From the NCBI GenBank assembly GCA_037043015.1, contig CM073321.1, positions 5,042,001-5,106,000 on the forward strand: a DNA stretch of 64,000 bases. The letters are read 5' to 3'. This document shows, piece by piece, positions 14,076 to 26,200 of the stretch; position 1 is the stretch's first letter; each line of letters begins with the position of its first letter. Made by a program: the position numbers and the translations under genes. Under the pieces are notes generated by a model. It did not search any database and was not told the DNA's origin. It worked only from the letters and a program-made list of their open reading frames with translations. The stretch is from Bryum argenteum (Eukaryota; Streptophyta; Bryopsida; Bryales; Bryaceae).

Positions 14076-14561
14076 TCAGTTTTTCCCTCCATATGGAGAT
14101 GTCCCTAAATGGGTGTTAGCAGTAGCCAAGGTATGTCGATAACTTAGACTATTATTCCATATATTTCGAAAATATACCAGAATAATATGATTGAACTTTA
14201 TGTTTTGAGTATTTGGAACTTTTGTGTTTACAATATCGTAGCCGTTTAATACCAACACATTTTTCTTTTGAATAGAAAATATATTGTCATCCTCATAATT
14301 CTCCTCCCGAATGACTTCAAATCGTGGATTTATCCAATATGGTAGTGGAAAATTCTTCTTTTTTGTTTTTTCTGCTGAGATGTTTGAATATGAAATCATA
14401 ACTTCTAGCTTCTTTTGGATACCAAATTTTTGTAAAATCTGTTTTTCCTGAATAAGATCTTTTTCAAACTTATAATTTAGAATTGTAAACGGAGATTCAT
14501 CCTTTGATGAATTAGAATTTGATTTTATCTTTAAAAAAAACGAGAAGTTTATCATATACAT
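14076..14561 (-). CDS. Hypothetical 161-residue open frame
   Basis: An open frame of 161 codons, very rich in Lys, Asn, Ile and Phe as expected from AT-rich DNA, beginning MYMINFSFFLKIKSN. No domain is recognised. It lies just downstream of another minus-strand open frame (15000-14620), with a 58-bp gap, so the two could be pieces of one AT-rich gene or element. Confidence 0.25.
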   Translation of the reverse strand: MYMINFSFFLKIKSNSNSSKDESPFTILNYKFEKDLIQEKQILQKFGIQKKLEVMISYSNISAEKTKKKNFPLPYWINPRFEVIREENYEDDNIFSIQKKNVLVLNGYDIVNTKVPNTQNIKFNHIILVYFRNIWNNSLSYRHTLATANTHLGTSPYGGKN

Positions 14562-14619
14562 TGTAAAATTCTTCTAAGCTTTTTATTATTATGCCTTGTG
14601 TCAAACTGAAATTAAAAAT

Positions 14620-15000
14620 TCACTTTGTATTTTTTTCAATTTGTATATCTTTGTCGGCGTCGCATATAGGACAAATTGGAGGATCATTAGGACATTCTTC
14701 ACATAATTTGTGACACAAATGTACATAGTATTGTTGCTTTTGCAAAACTTTTAAATTGGTATTTTCGATATTATCTACAAAAACCATCTTGAAATAAGTG
14801 TTGTCCAACGTCTTAGTATATGGTATTATAAATAGTTTTAAGAACATTCTTCTTCCATGTTTAGGAGTTTTACATCCTTGTGCACTATCTTTATCATAAA
14901 ACAATTCTATTACATTTCTTTTTTTTAGGAACTTCGCTTTAATCACTTGTTGGATTGATTTCTTTAACTCTTTAGGTGTTAGAGCACGTGATTTTGTCAT
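14620..15000 (-). CDS. Hypothetical small protein with a Cys-rich C-terminus
   Basis: A 126-codon open frame. The first 40 residues are basic and helix-prone (PKELKKSIQQVIKAKFLKK). The C-terminal third holds CHKLCEECPNDPPICPICD, five cysteines and a histidine spaced as in small zinc-binding motifs. I do not recognise the family. The clustered CxxC pairs argue against pure chance, but the frame has no visible splice or promoter context. Confidence 0.3.
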   Translation of the reverse strand: MTKSRALTPKELKKSIQQVIKAKFLKKRNVIELFYDKDSAQGCKTPKHGRRMFLKLFIIPYTKTLDNTYFKMVFVDNIENTNLKVLQKQQYYVHLCHKLCEECPNDPPICPICDADKDIQIEKNTK

Positions 15001-15263
15001 GTTATAAATATTGCAAGCCTACGCTCCAAAAAGGCAACTATATACTATCTTCCAAAATCAAAACATTATAATCTATAATTATAACAACTTTCTATTATAT
15101 ACAAACACCATTCTTGAAGGTGCATTAAAAATAAAATTATAACTATAAATACAAAGTAAAAGTATACTAAAAATATGAAAAACTATTAAAACTAAATAAA
15201 AATATGTAACTTTTAAAAAAAATATGTAAATAAAAAAATTCAAATTAAAATTATAAGAATTCC

Positions 15264-15365
15264 AGACGCTCCGCTCAGGGGCCTTAGACGCTCCGCTTGG
15301 GGGTCCCAGACGCACTGCTTGGGGGCCCCAGACGCACTGCTCGAAGGCCCTAGACGCACCGCTCG
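15264..15365 (+). repeat. 26-bp GC-rich tandem repeat in AT-rich DNA
   Basis: About four and a half copies of a unit close to CAGACGCTCCGCTCGGGGGC, with a period near 26 bp. The tract is strongly GC-rich inside DNA that is otherwise about 75% AT. The phase is well kept while single bases vary. Confidence 0.75.
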
Positions 15366-16750
15366 ACTAATTTATACTCTTAGGTACATAATAGCTTCTC
15401 CTTGCAATATTATTATATTTTTACTACATTTGGGTTGCAAACTAGAAATTCATTGGATATATATAAAGAATGAGATGTGCACCTTACATCAACCTTTTGG
15501 CAATTTTTAGTCATCATAAAATTTTGCCGACTGCAATAAACATCCAAAAGTCGATTTATGTTTTTTAGTTCCTTTTTCAAAATTTTAACAATTTAATGGC
15601 ATAAATAAAATAAACTTCTCTTAAAGCTAATGGTTGAAATTTTCATCTCTTTTCTTATTGGTCTCCTAAATTTTTACAACAATGATTTAGAGTCATTTCA
15701 TGCCAAAGGCCTTGGGGGTTTAAGGGTCTCTTTTATTCTTGGATTACGCACTATTGAACCTCCCAAGTTATCTTGAAAACATTTTTATTTCCCAAAACTT
15801 TACAAAACTAAAGAATTTAGAGTCAAGACAGACACTCTGTTCTTATTTATTCCAAATTCAATGTTGTTTTTGACCTTGCTTTATTTACTTAAGGCTATAT
15901 TTCTTGATTTGGATAGTTATTTTCATTTTTAGCCGACATACATGTATTGGCTTGTTGTCACCTTTTCCTGCCAAAATTAGGTGCCGCCCTTTGCCTCTAT
16001 CTCATGTGTCTTTTGGTGATAACTAGTCAAACTTCCTCTCTCGTAAGTTGCACAACTTAATATGGGTCGTCTCAACAGTAGGGCATGCTAAAAGGCATAT
16101 AAGAGGGTATAAAAAGCTACAGAGCTTATAGTATTTTTGTTTGCACAGACCCTTTATGTAGTATTATGATGTTAAAGATGCATTGTAAGTAGGGCAATCA
16201 CAAATTTTTGCTTTTCAGAGAGTCATGGCTTCTTTCTATTTTTGTGTTCACTCACTTGATTGCGCATCTTGAGTTCTTGTGGAGCACTACCAAAACCAAC
16301 TCGAGTTTTAAGCTCTTCCACATTGCTCAGAACGTCCACGTAAGTATCAAAACTTACTAGTTTGACATGTCAACCTCATATGGCAAACTTAACTTTGTAA
16401 TAAGGTTTTTTGTACTAATTTTTTTATCACCCTCTTTACATGTTCATGGATCTTCTTGAAAGATTCTTAAGTAGCAACAAACATTCAACAACACAAATGT
16501 AAAAAACTAAACTTAGTGTCGAAGCAATTAGTTTTCGAACACGTAACAAAATTTAGAACAAAAATTAATAAACGCAAAACCATAAGCATAATTTTGTGTT
16601 CAAAATCGTATAATCTCTGAAGATCATCAAGTTGAAGGCGAAATCTACCGACAAGGTGACTACTCTTTAGTCAGATTAGGCTTTCTAAATATATGAGACT
16701 ATCTTTCAGTAGTTTTGGTGAGATTCCGTCGATATATTATCTCATGGTAG
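15366..16750. other. AT-rich gene-free stretch upstream of palindrome cluster B
   Basis: No gene is supported. One TATAAAAAG box at 16108-16116 lies 1.5 kb upstream of the ParB-like gene. It could belong to a promoter if that gene has further upstream exons, but nothing else supports it. Confidence 0.3.
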
Positions 16751-17522
16751 TATCGTCGGGCCGACGATACAGCAATAAATTGTAGTACTAAGAAGATTTA
16801 AAATGAATTTAAAAGGCCACCAACTCCGAATATAGTTCAGAGAGCAATTGCCTTATCGTCCGATCGACGATACAAGGCTTCAAATAGCCTTATCGTCGGG
16901 TTGACGATACATGGCTTTCAATTGCCTTATCGTCGGGTCGACGATACAAGGCTTCAAATGGCCTTATCATCGGGTCGACGATACAAGACTTCAAATAACC
17001 TTATCTTTGGGTCGACGATACAAGGCTAAATAAGGTCTTAGATGTAGTAAAATGAACAAATAAAACATTCTAGAGGATAGTTAGAAAGTTATTGTCGAGC
17101 CGTCAATAAAATAATCGAAAATGAAACATGTAAATCTAGAAAGAAACATGTAAATCTAAAAAAAAAGTATATCGAGAAAAAAAGAAGGATATCGTCGGCA
17201 CGACGATAACCTTCAGTATTGTGAAATTGTACATTCCAGAGAAGAAAAGTTAGCCATTGATATAATATATCGTAACAGACGATGTGTAGACAGGACGTCT
17301 GTATCGTTGGTCCGACGATAGCTACGTTCGAGGTAGATAGCTTAGACACTAGAGGAAAGATCTAAGTGAGATCTATCACTATTTAGCTCTTAGCGAATGC
17401 ATGAGAGCTTGTCGTCAGTTTGACAATGAGCTATTAGGATTATTCAAAAAGAGTTTTCTGAAACGCTCTTACGTCTCCCTTTCCGAGAGATATCAGAAGA
17501 CTGCATCGTCGGGTCGACGATA
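16751..17522. repeat. Palindrome cluster B: 11 copies, five at an exact 37-bp period
   Basis: Eleven 19-bp palindromes of the form TATCGTCGNNNCGACGATA start at 16751, 16854, 16891, 16928, 16965, 17002, 17090, 17190, 17302, 17410 and 17504. The commonest centres are GGT and related triplets. The copies from 16854 to 17002 are exactly 37 bp apart, with related 18-bp spacers (CAAGGCTTCAAATRGCCT type), so they are a tandem array. The others are irregularly spaced. The last copy ends 120 bp before the ParB-like gene. Confidence 0.88.
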
Positions 17523-17641
17523 GGTACCTTATTATTAGCACAGAACTAATTGCATAGCGATGAAACGTCTAACACAAATCCATGACGCTCATGTAGAAAG
17601 TTAAAATGGCAGAAGTCCAAGCATAAAACTACAAAGTCACC

Positions 17642-20600
17642 GTGCATCACCTCGAGCCGTTTGTGAATCCATTGAGAGACGAGCCATTTTTCGAAGAAAT
17701 GGCCGAGACATATGGAGATCTCTGGCAGTTCAGGCCACACGTTCAGACATGGAACTTTGGAGTCAACAAATTTAAGAATTTCGTGTTTATTCGATACAAG
17801 GCGAACAGATCATCTACATATCTACCGTGGAATCACAATGAGAAAGTGACCATCATCGAGTGCAACAAAGTCATCTACATTGTCATCGTGCTCCGTGCAG
17901 TGGATGTGAATGGATTTCAGCAAGATCACTGCCACTCTATTGTCATCGATATAACAAAAGAGCATGAAATTTTTGACATTTAGGACCTCATGACGTACTT
18001 TGAGGGTACTAAAATGGCCTCCCTGAATAGCGAGTTCATCAGGTTGGGATATGTGAGCGGACCATGTGGCTTTGCAAAGTCCATCGCAAATCGACTCATG
18101 AGGATCTTCCAAACACTCGATCGATCCTCCTTGGCTAACGTCTGCTTGGAACCCGCTCCGCGACGAACACCAGTGCAGCCGAATCGGGGTGCGTTGAATT
18201 CACGCCTGAACTTGGCGTCCACCCCTTCCGGATCTGCAGGCAGAGGAGTAACGCCGAGTCAGCCTCGATCAGAGGGTAAGAAGAGAGCACCACCTTCTAC
18301 AGATGGAGCTGAGTCGGGCAGCAAGCGTAAGAAACCCGCCTCAGCCGCACCAAGTACTGCAATAGTACCGACTCAAACTACATGGAGTTCAGGGTCAGCC
18401 CTAACAAACGTTACTGCTAGAGCCGGTACTTCTGATGAGAAGCTGGAGGAGTTCGAGAAAACCGCGAACTTATAAAAGGAGTTATGGGATAATCACAAGG
18501 ATTGCTTCTTGCTGAATATGAACCCGATGGAGGTAGATATCGATAAGTGCATACTGGCCAAGGATCAATATGTTATCCGAAAGCTGCAGCAGGACATGGT
18601 TGAAGGAGTCGCCAGAGAACTAGTCCAGATGATTGATGTCAAGTAGAGACAAAAAATCTACCTAACTCCAGTGGATTCTAAAGGGAATTTGCTTAAGAAC
18701 AAGCCCGAAGATTGGGATGAGATCAATGATGGAAAGTTCGTAATCATCAACGGGCAGCATAGCGTTTGGTCATCAAAACAGCTCCAGAAAGAAGGATGTG
18801 GAGAGATATGGCGCAACGAGCTCCGCAAATGGAACGCCTACATCATCCGGACCGTGAACGCCACTAAACTTTGAGGGATCTCAAAGTTCTACAACATCAT
18901 CAACTACCTGGATCATGCGCAACCGTCATGGGAAAACCACGTAGTGGCATGTAGAAATATTTGGATAGCCCCGAAGCGCCCAACTGATGTATTCCTCGAA
19001 GCGGTCACGAGGGATAACGAGGCGGTGCACAACGTCATCAAGTTCAAGGTAACGATCTGATCTCAAGTGGCTATCGTCGCATCGACAATACCTCTGATGC
19101 TAACGTTCCTCTTGCTTCACAATGCTAACCTTAACTGATTTACGTACGCAGAGCTTCACGGATGTTGTGATGGAGAGATACCAGAACATCAATCCAACAT
19201 CGGATGGGGCACACATGAATTCCGCAGCCAATCTGAAGAATGAGATTTAAATCATCACCCTACCGGACCACAAGTTCAACTATTGGGAAAGGTTTCTTCA
19301 GAAGCATGCTGACGGCGAACTAATCGACCCCGTCTCAAAATTGCCTTTCAACAAGACGAAGACCTACAAGTCCAAGAGTAACACCTGAAATGGGAGTTCT
19401 TCAGGCGATGCGGATGGTTCACCGACACAAACTTCACCATCATGCCAAGGCATCTACTTGGGGAAACTCCGGGATGGACGGTACCATATCCGAAAGTCAC
19501 TGTTGGAAGATCTCTGGTGCTTGTGGTGGACAATCTTGCGTGCGTCGACTGGGTGGAGAGAAGGAAGCGCAAGAAAGTTGTACTTGAGGATATCATTTCA
19601 ATCAAGCCCTTTCTCAAGCTTATGGACGGCGGCGGCGACACCATTGACACCACATGGAAGGCGTGGAAGATTAGGCACCGTTTCACATCGGCGAGCTGGG
19701 ATTTTCTCTTGACCTATCCTAGCGCGGTGTACTACAGGAAGCGCCTCTGCAACGAGGCAAAGACAAAAAATGCGGTCAAGTTGGAGCAGCAGCATCCGGA
19801 GGTGGTGCACATGTACAGGAGGTTCATGACGCTGAAGTACAGTCCGAAAGAGCCTCTCAAGAGTGTGCAGATCACAGGGCTAGACTTCAAATCGAAGGCT
19901 TTAGTCACTAGCAGCTATTACACCTACAGTTCACGTGAGTTGAATCTGGCACTTCTCTACTTGCGCAATGTCCCAAGCTCGCAAGTGACCGAGATGAGCG
20001 GAGCCGTCGACCCGTTCCTGGACTTTCTGCGGCATCATCTAGAGCCCAAGATCTCGGAGCCGAACGTTTGGCTAATGGTCTTGTCTAGAAAGGAAGACCA
20101 GAAAGTTGCATCGAGGTTTCAGCTAGAGAGCTCCCTCAGTATGAGCCGTCTTTCTCTACGTACGTACCGAGTAAGGTGGAAATGCTAGACAACGTCAGCA
20201 GCAAGAAGACCGCACCGGACGTGACACTTCTCTTTCTGTATAAAAAAGAAAGCAAATTAGTAAAAGATGCAAAGAAGTGTGTCAGGAAGATGTATGACAC
20301 ACAAGCTAATCGCTTGTACTATATGGAGGCCGCCACAAATACAAAGGCAAAATGGCGGGTGTATCCGACTGAGCTCCGCATGGAGTTCTACTTCAAAATA
20401 CTTGCCGCGTGCGCATCAGTGAAGTAAAATGTCATTGGCATTCACATGGGCGCGAAGTTCCTCTTTGTCGCAAAGGTAGCCACTCATATACCCATTCTTT
20501 GGTATCGTCGTGTCAACAATACCTAGAGCTACTTATTTCAACTCAGTGCTTAGTAGTATCGTGAATACGACATTAAGTTCATGTATAACTATGGTTTGAA

Positions 20601-21702
20601 CCTATTTATCAACTGTAGTAACGGATCTTGTACGTTAATAGTTTTTAAATTTTATTGTCGGATCGACGATTATGTAATCTAACAGAGTGACATGTGTACG
20701 CCGAATGTTCGGAGCTCACTACTACGGATTTGTAGATAAAGAGGACGTGAAGAGCAAAATCAAAATCTCTGCTCTTGCAGAACGGCTTGACATGAACGTT
20801 TTCATGCACTCAAACTCCCCGTATTCTATAGATTTCGTTCGTTCGGTCACGCGGAATCCCGTAATAGTGCACTCCAACTCTCCTCCGTCGCGACCGATGA
20901 ATCTCAACCTTCCTGTCGAAGGTGGATTCGGAGTAATGCGCCAACCTGAAGAAGTAGGAGCCATGATCCGGCCATCCAAGGCATCGATCAATTCGGGACG
21001 AACACGTTCCGAGTCTGCTCGAGGATGGATTTCGAGTGAGCTTTCCTCCTCGCACCAATGGATGACCAGGCGGCCGATTCATCTCAGAATCCCATCGACA
21101 TGGAGACTGATTCTGAGTACGAGGCGCAACGAAACCATCGTTTAGATGACAAGGATTCGGATGGCGATGCACAAGCGGATGATATTTTGCATTTGTAGGC
21201 CAACCCCTTGGAAGGCCAAGAGGCGCCCTCACAGGATCAAGGCGAGCATGATTTCTATTATGACGATGCCATCCAAGATAATGCCGTCATTGATTTGGCT
21301 GCGATAGAGGTGGGAGCACATGGTGTTGTCGTCCTAGGCAGTTCTCAGAATGTCGAGGATCGTCGGTCCGGCGATACTGAGGAGCCTGTCGGAGAACCTG
21401 CTCTTGACTCCGAACAGGAGCAGGGGTCACATCGTCGGGACGACGATGTACAGGACGAAGTACAGGATCTCCGTCAAGGCGGTGGGGGGGTTGAAAGGGT
21501 GGATCGTCGGGGCAACGATGTACATGAGGATGTGGTGGACCTTCTTCAAGCCGGTGGGGAGACCATTAGCAGTGATGCCCCAACGGCCTTACAGCTTCTT
21601 GAGACCATTGGCAGTGATGCCCCAACGGCCTTAAGAGCTTGTGTTTGCAGGTTGAACTTACAGCTTGCTCGTCTCTCGTCCATCAATACTTTTGTTGTCT
21701 AA
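17642..21702 (+). pseudogene. ParB-like gene 1, decayed, with palindromes in its introns
   Basis: One frame runs from the ATG at 17642 to the donor at 19049-19050, broken only by TAG 17981-17983, TAA 18473-18475, TAG 18644-18646 and TGA 18872-18874. Near 18724 lies NDGKFVIINGQHSVWSSKQL, followed by WNAYIIRT and GISKFYNIINY, the layout of the ParB/DGQHR-type fold. An intron (19049-19151) leads to further exons with WERFLQKH, EFFRRCGWFTD and a long open piece (19442-20188). Frames shift near 19365 and 20105. A stretch with NVIGIHMGAKFLFVAKV near 20430 may be a methyltransferase motif I (weak). The acidic C-terminal exon starts about 21058 and has a TAG at 21196-21198. The protein resembles gene 2 (32052-36399) in plan, not closely in sequence. 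It is probably inactive. Confidence 0.5.
21559..21633 (+). repeat. 42-bp direct duplication in the last exon
   Basis: Two nearly identical copies of about 33 bp beginning GAGACCATTRGCAGTGATGC, 42 bp apart. They encode the repeated peptide ETIxSDAPTAL in the acidic tail of ParB-like gene 1. The period is a multiple of three, so the frame is kept. Confidence 0.8.
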
Positions 21703-23227
21703 GTTTTTGTTCTTACTTAATCATTTTAAAATCTTTTGTAATCTTCTCGTGGGTCCGAAAGCCCAATCAGGAGTGGAACGGGTAATGCCGCCCATTCAAG
21801 AACCGGCACAGGGTTCTTGAGTGGTTACCACTCTTGACAAGTGCACCATCACGGTAAGGGGCAGAGGACCATCTGTTTACACTTGTGGTAAAATATGTTT
21901 TTAATTGTAATTCACCAAGCCTAATTGAACATTTTTGTATGCTGCCTTGAAGTTTTTATAGTCCTTTTTAGGGTCCTTAGAGGTCCCAGTTGCTTGATTT
22001 AGCTTAGAATCTAGCTTAGAAAGTTCTCAGTGTTTTCTGGGCCTCGTAATTCATACCGATTAAACTAAGGGGTAAGGAACTTAGGAGGCTTGGTACGTGT
22101 CAAACCGGTTGGGTTACTTGTAACTTTTGCATGGTCAAAATCACATCTATTCATTACCATCACTCCTTGTCCATGAGGGAAGTGTGATTGGAAGAGTGTT
22201 GGCGTGTGGGTTGACCTAACGTGGTACCGAGATGCACAACCTTGCTCTTTTGTGCTTACCAAACTTGAAGGCACCGTGGGCTAAAGGCCTTCTGCCTTCC
22301 CCCGCTACGGCAATACGTGCACGGTGACCTAGGTGAGATCCGGCTTATAGCCGGGAGGGGTACAGCCGTACAAGGCTGCCGATCTCTTTTTTTTCGTTTG
22401 GGCACTCTTGGACGAGGGTTGTTACCGGTCATGTGATTATTGGGATTTTCACCATGCATGTTACCGGTCTACCTTCACCTAGTGACCACATTTATCTAAG
22501 CGGGATAGGAATTCACACTTAGAAGTTGTCCACGTGGCCCATAGGTTGGTCCAATCGATTAGTACTAGAGATTATGCTACGTTTGTTACCCACTAGTTAG
22601 TGTTGAGTTTACTTTCTCCCAAACATTGGAACTACCCGGGTTGAATGCCCATTGATTGGATTGGTTTTGATATCGGATTCCCTAGGGTTAAACTCGGTGA
22701 TGACCAAGGGATTGAATTCCGATGGTAACCCTCCAATCAAGAACCTCATACCGTAACTCATTGCCGCAGGACGTTGCTACCGTGTGAGCGTTGAGCGGTG
22801 AGCGGTAAGATTTAGAATTTTTAGGGCTGAGTTTGTATTTTTAGTAAAAATATTTCTAAAAATAGTTTTTAAAAAGATTTTGGGAATAATTTCCGAATAT
22901 TCTTGGGAATATTCGAATATTCTAGACTTAAAACCGTGGATTTAGTGACCCAAACCCGTGGAAATAAGGCTTAATTTCCTGAATTTTGTGAGACTTGAGC
23001 TACAAAACTCGACAGTAAATCACAATTGTTTAAATGTCAAGAGGTGTCTAAGGTAATATTTCTAATTGAATAGTACTCCGATTTAGACAAATTGGCAAGG
23101 TTTGCTGTACATGTAGGTACTGGTATAATAATTTTTAATAAGTTGTGAAAAAATATCACATAATGTGTGAAGCACCCAATCATAAGACTAACATATAGCG
23201 TAAGTAGATGAGGAGATATAAGGCATT
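21703..23227. other. Gene-free stretch, possibly LTR-like
   Basis: No coding capacity. From about 21730 to 22800 the composition is more GC-rich than its surroundings, with self-complementary pieces such as GGCTTATAGCC. It ends near a GAGCGTTGAGCGGTGAGCGG run (22785-22805) whose reverse complement occurs at 37330-37350. It could be a worn terminal repeat of an unknown element, but no target duplication or partner was found. From 22800 to 23227 it is plain AT-rich DNA. Confidence 0.3.
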
Positions 23228-26200
23228 CTAATCTGTAGCATGGTCTAGGATTCCTCCCTCCAGAATCTTCTTCACCTCGTTGAAACTAAGAGTGGCCGCG
23301 TGCATAAAGAGGTCAGCATCCGGATCAAATTTGCAAACCAATACTGTGATAAAGTATAGGTGCTTGCACGATCGATATGGATCTCTCCTTCCTAACGTAG
23401 AGATTGTTTTCTTGAACACTGGGCATGAGCAATCCAGGAATTTACTAATTGAAAGTCTATAAACTGCATCCGAATCCGACTCCAAGTCTACAATACACCC
23501 GAAACCAGGCTGTGGGATCATGGTCACCTTCAGAATTCTGGCCTGCATTGAGGTGGCAGACTCAATATTCTTCATGTGCTTTGAAGTCATAGCTAGAATG
23601 CGTTTCATGTTCTTCGATCTCCTTGACCTAGGGAACACGTCCGGCTTCTTAGGGACTGGAATATGAGACAAGTCTCTTGGTGGGGCAGCATTATTGAAAG
23701 TGCAATTCGTAGGAAGCTGTTCTTTCTGTGGTAGTCGAAAGCCCGCATTCTCCAATGCCTCCATTTCATCACGTGTAAGGTTAGTGCCTATCTTAACAGG
23801 CCATATTGAAGGAATAGGGGGTCTATCTTGGCTTAGAGAGAATGGCTCAATCCACTTGCGACGATGACCCTTCACACACCTATCAATATCATCCGCACAA
23901 AAAAAGAACTGATCAATTTTTCTTGGCCCCTATTGAGGGCGTTGCCATACTCCAGTGTAAGTTGGAGCTGCGGTCGCCTTCTCCTTCTGAATAATTCGTG
24001 AGTCACATCTTTTTTTACTCTTTCTCATTATACCCCAACAAGCCTTGGCAGAATTCTCCCTCAAACGAGCAATGTGCCACAACCTCTCGTCTACTTTAGT
24101 CTCCTGAACAGCTGTCACACGTTCAATACTAGGTCCAGCAAAAGTGGATGGTATTGTCGGTGGCTCCTCAACTTCATCCTCTTCATGGATAGTACTCAGA
24201 TTTTCAGCACAAGCTCGGGTAACCCTTCTCCCAATTCGAGGACGTGAGTAGCTCACGGTGTCAGGTCTGTGCGTTTCATCATCAGCTCCAATTGGAACAT
24301 CAGCCTTACGTTTCTTGGATCCGAACACCTCGGCCCCCTCAAGGTGGGCGTCGCGGATACAAATATTTTCAGCTCCTGGATAGTCAGAAACTGCCTTCGT
24401 GAGGCCGGATGGATCGCCGGTTCGTTGAGCTTTATGGGCAAGACGAAGTGAGAGTTCTTCGGATGTTGGTCCACTACCACCCTTGCCACCTCCGTTGAAG
24501 TCGTGGTAACCCACAACTTGGAGGAAAGCACGAACATAATCATCAGTAGCTGCAACGTACAAGTCCCCACCCTTGTTGCCGGACGCTTGTAACCATTTGT
24601 TATGGATAGATTCCGCAAGGTTGCATGAAGGCATCTCCGCCAGCTCCTCCGCAGAATATTTATTTTCCTGCAAGGTGCAAAGACTTTTGACTTAGTAACA
24701 AAAGAAGTTGATCACGACATCTAGAGCGGGTTAGACTTGCTGCACCGCAAGTCTGATCTAAAAATAGATTTTTTGATAAAAAAATTTTAGATAATTGTTA
24801 CTGGAAAAATTCAAAAAAGTAGAATATTCTATACTGAAAAAGTAAATAAATTTTACAGAGATACTAGACTTACATGCATCTCTACATAATTGCTACAGTT
24901 ACTGTGGACTCACCAATTCCATGAAGCCACCCCACTGCCTATATCGGAAATGCCAGAATGCAAGCCAGTGTTCGAGGTGACCTAATCCAAGGTCGGAGGT
25001 GGCCTGTGCCGACGCCCACCACGCTCGGATCGCCCAGTATCTTGTCTCCGCCTCAGCCATGGTACGTGCATCTTTGTATTGTTTACAAAGATGTCGATGT
25101 TGATCTTGCAGCTCGTGCACGATATATTGTTTGGTGTGTTTCTCTAGAGATTGCGTCCAATGGAAGTAGCAAGTCCGCTCGCGGCCTTCCATAGGCTCTT
25201 TAGGGTCTCCGGAGCCGTAAATGATCCGCACAGCGTTCCCGTTGGCTTGCGCACTGTCGGCCATGAACCCTTTAAACTGCGGTGCTTCCACTCCGTTCCT
25301 GCCCATGACGTGGTTTAGGTTCTTCCAAAAGATGATTTGAGCTTCTCCGTCTTCAGACTGGAAATCACAGCATGCAATAGTTAGAATGTGGCAGATTTTT
25401 GAGTCATAAACGTGGCACGCCATGGTGGTCCAGTTCTTGACACGCTTGACGTGGTCGAACATCATCCACGCATGGGACAGGTCGCCTCCGGGTTGCATTC
25501 GACGAACAAGGTCAACACCGCTTCTGGGGCCGACCTCGGACATCTTGAAAATGAACACTTTGTCACTTTCATCTCCTTGGCCGGGGAACTGGTTACGTTG
25601 GATGTAAGCCCAGTTGCTGAGGCCTCGGAGCTTGGTGATCCCATCAAGAACACCGTATCTACGCAAGTGCTTAAAAGTGGTAATACGATTTCTGACGCTC
25701 GGAGAGTTCAGCTCTTTACACTGATCGAAGATAGGTTCTAGCTCCTGGAGGGTGAGCTTGGAGGTTACAGGGTCACCTTCTTCACGAAGAAGTAAGTTTC
25801 CGAGTAAGTCCTTGCTGGCCTCCATGACTATTTTGGACGTGGTAGCTTGTGGGTTACGTTCTACATGCTCCTCTTTTAACTCATCAATTATTTTACATGC
25901 ACATCTGTAATCTCCGACCTTGACAGGATGATCGTGGGTACCGATATGCACACAAGCCCGCTCTTGACTCTCCTCTCTGAAGACGTAAAATATTTTAGAA
26001 GGGCATAGTGCAACATAGACGGGAGGTTCTTTGCAGATCTTACAGACCAGTGTTGAAGAAGGAGGAGGCGCGTGGCCGACAGAGAAGGGGTCCTTGGTAA
26101 AGCCCTCAAACTCCACCTCATTGACTTGTGCTCTGCGGTCAGGTCGTAGCAAGAAGCCGCAGTTCTCATTGTGGCATTGAAGATGACCTACACAGTTAGA

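Noticed and set aside
16854-17020. CRISPR-like array: palindromic repeats at an exact 37-bp period
   Set aside because: The spacers are near copies of each other, the other palindromes are irregularly spaced, the motif continues into introns and exons, and the DNA is eukaryotic. It is a tandem repeat of palindromes.
21703-22800. An LTR on the minus strand
   Set aside because: The composition fits, but no paired repeat, primer site or target duplication could be found, so it is listed only as unexplained DNA.
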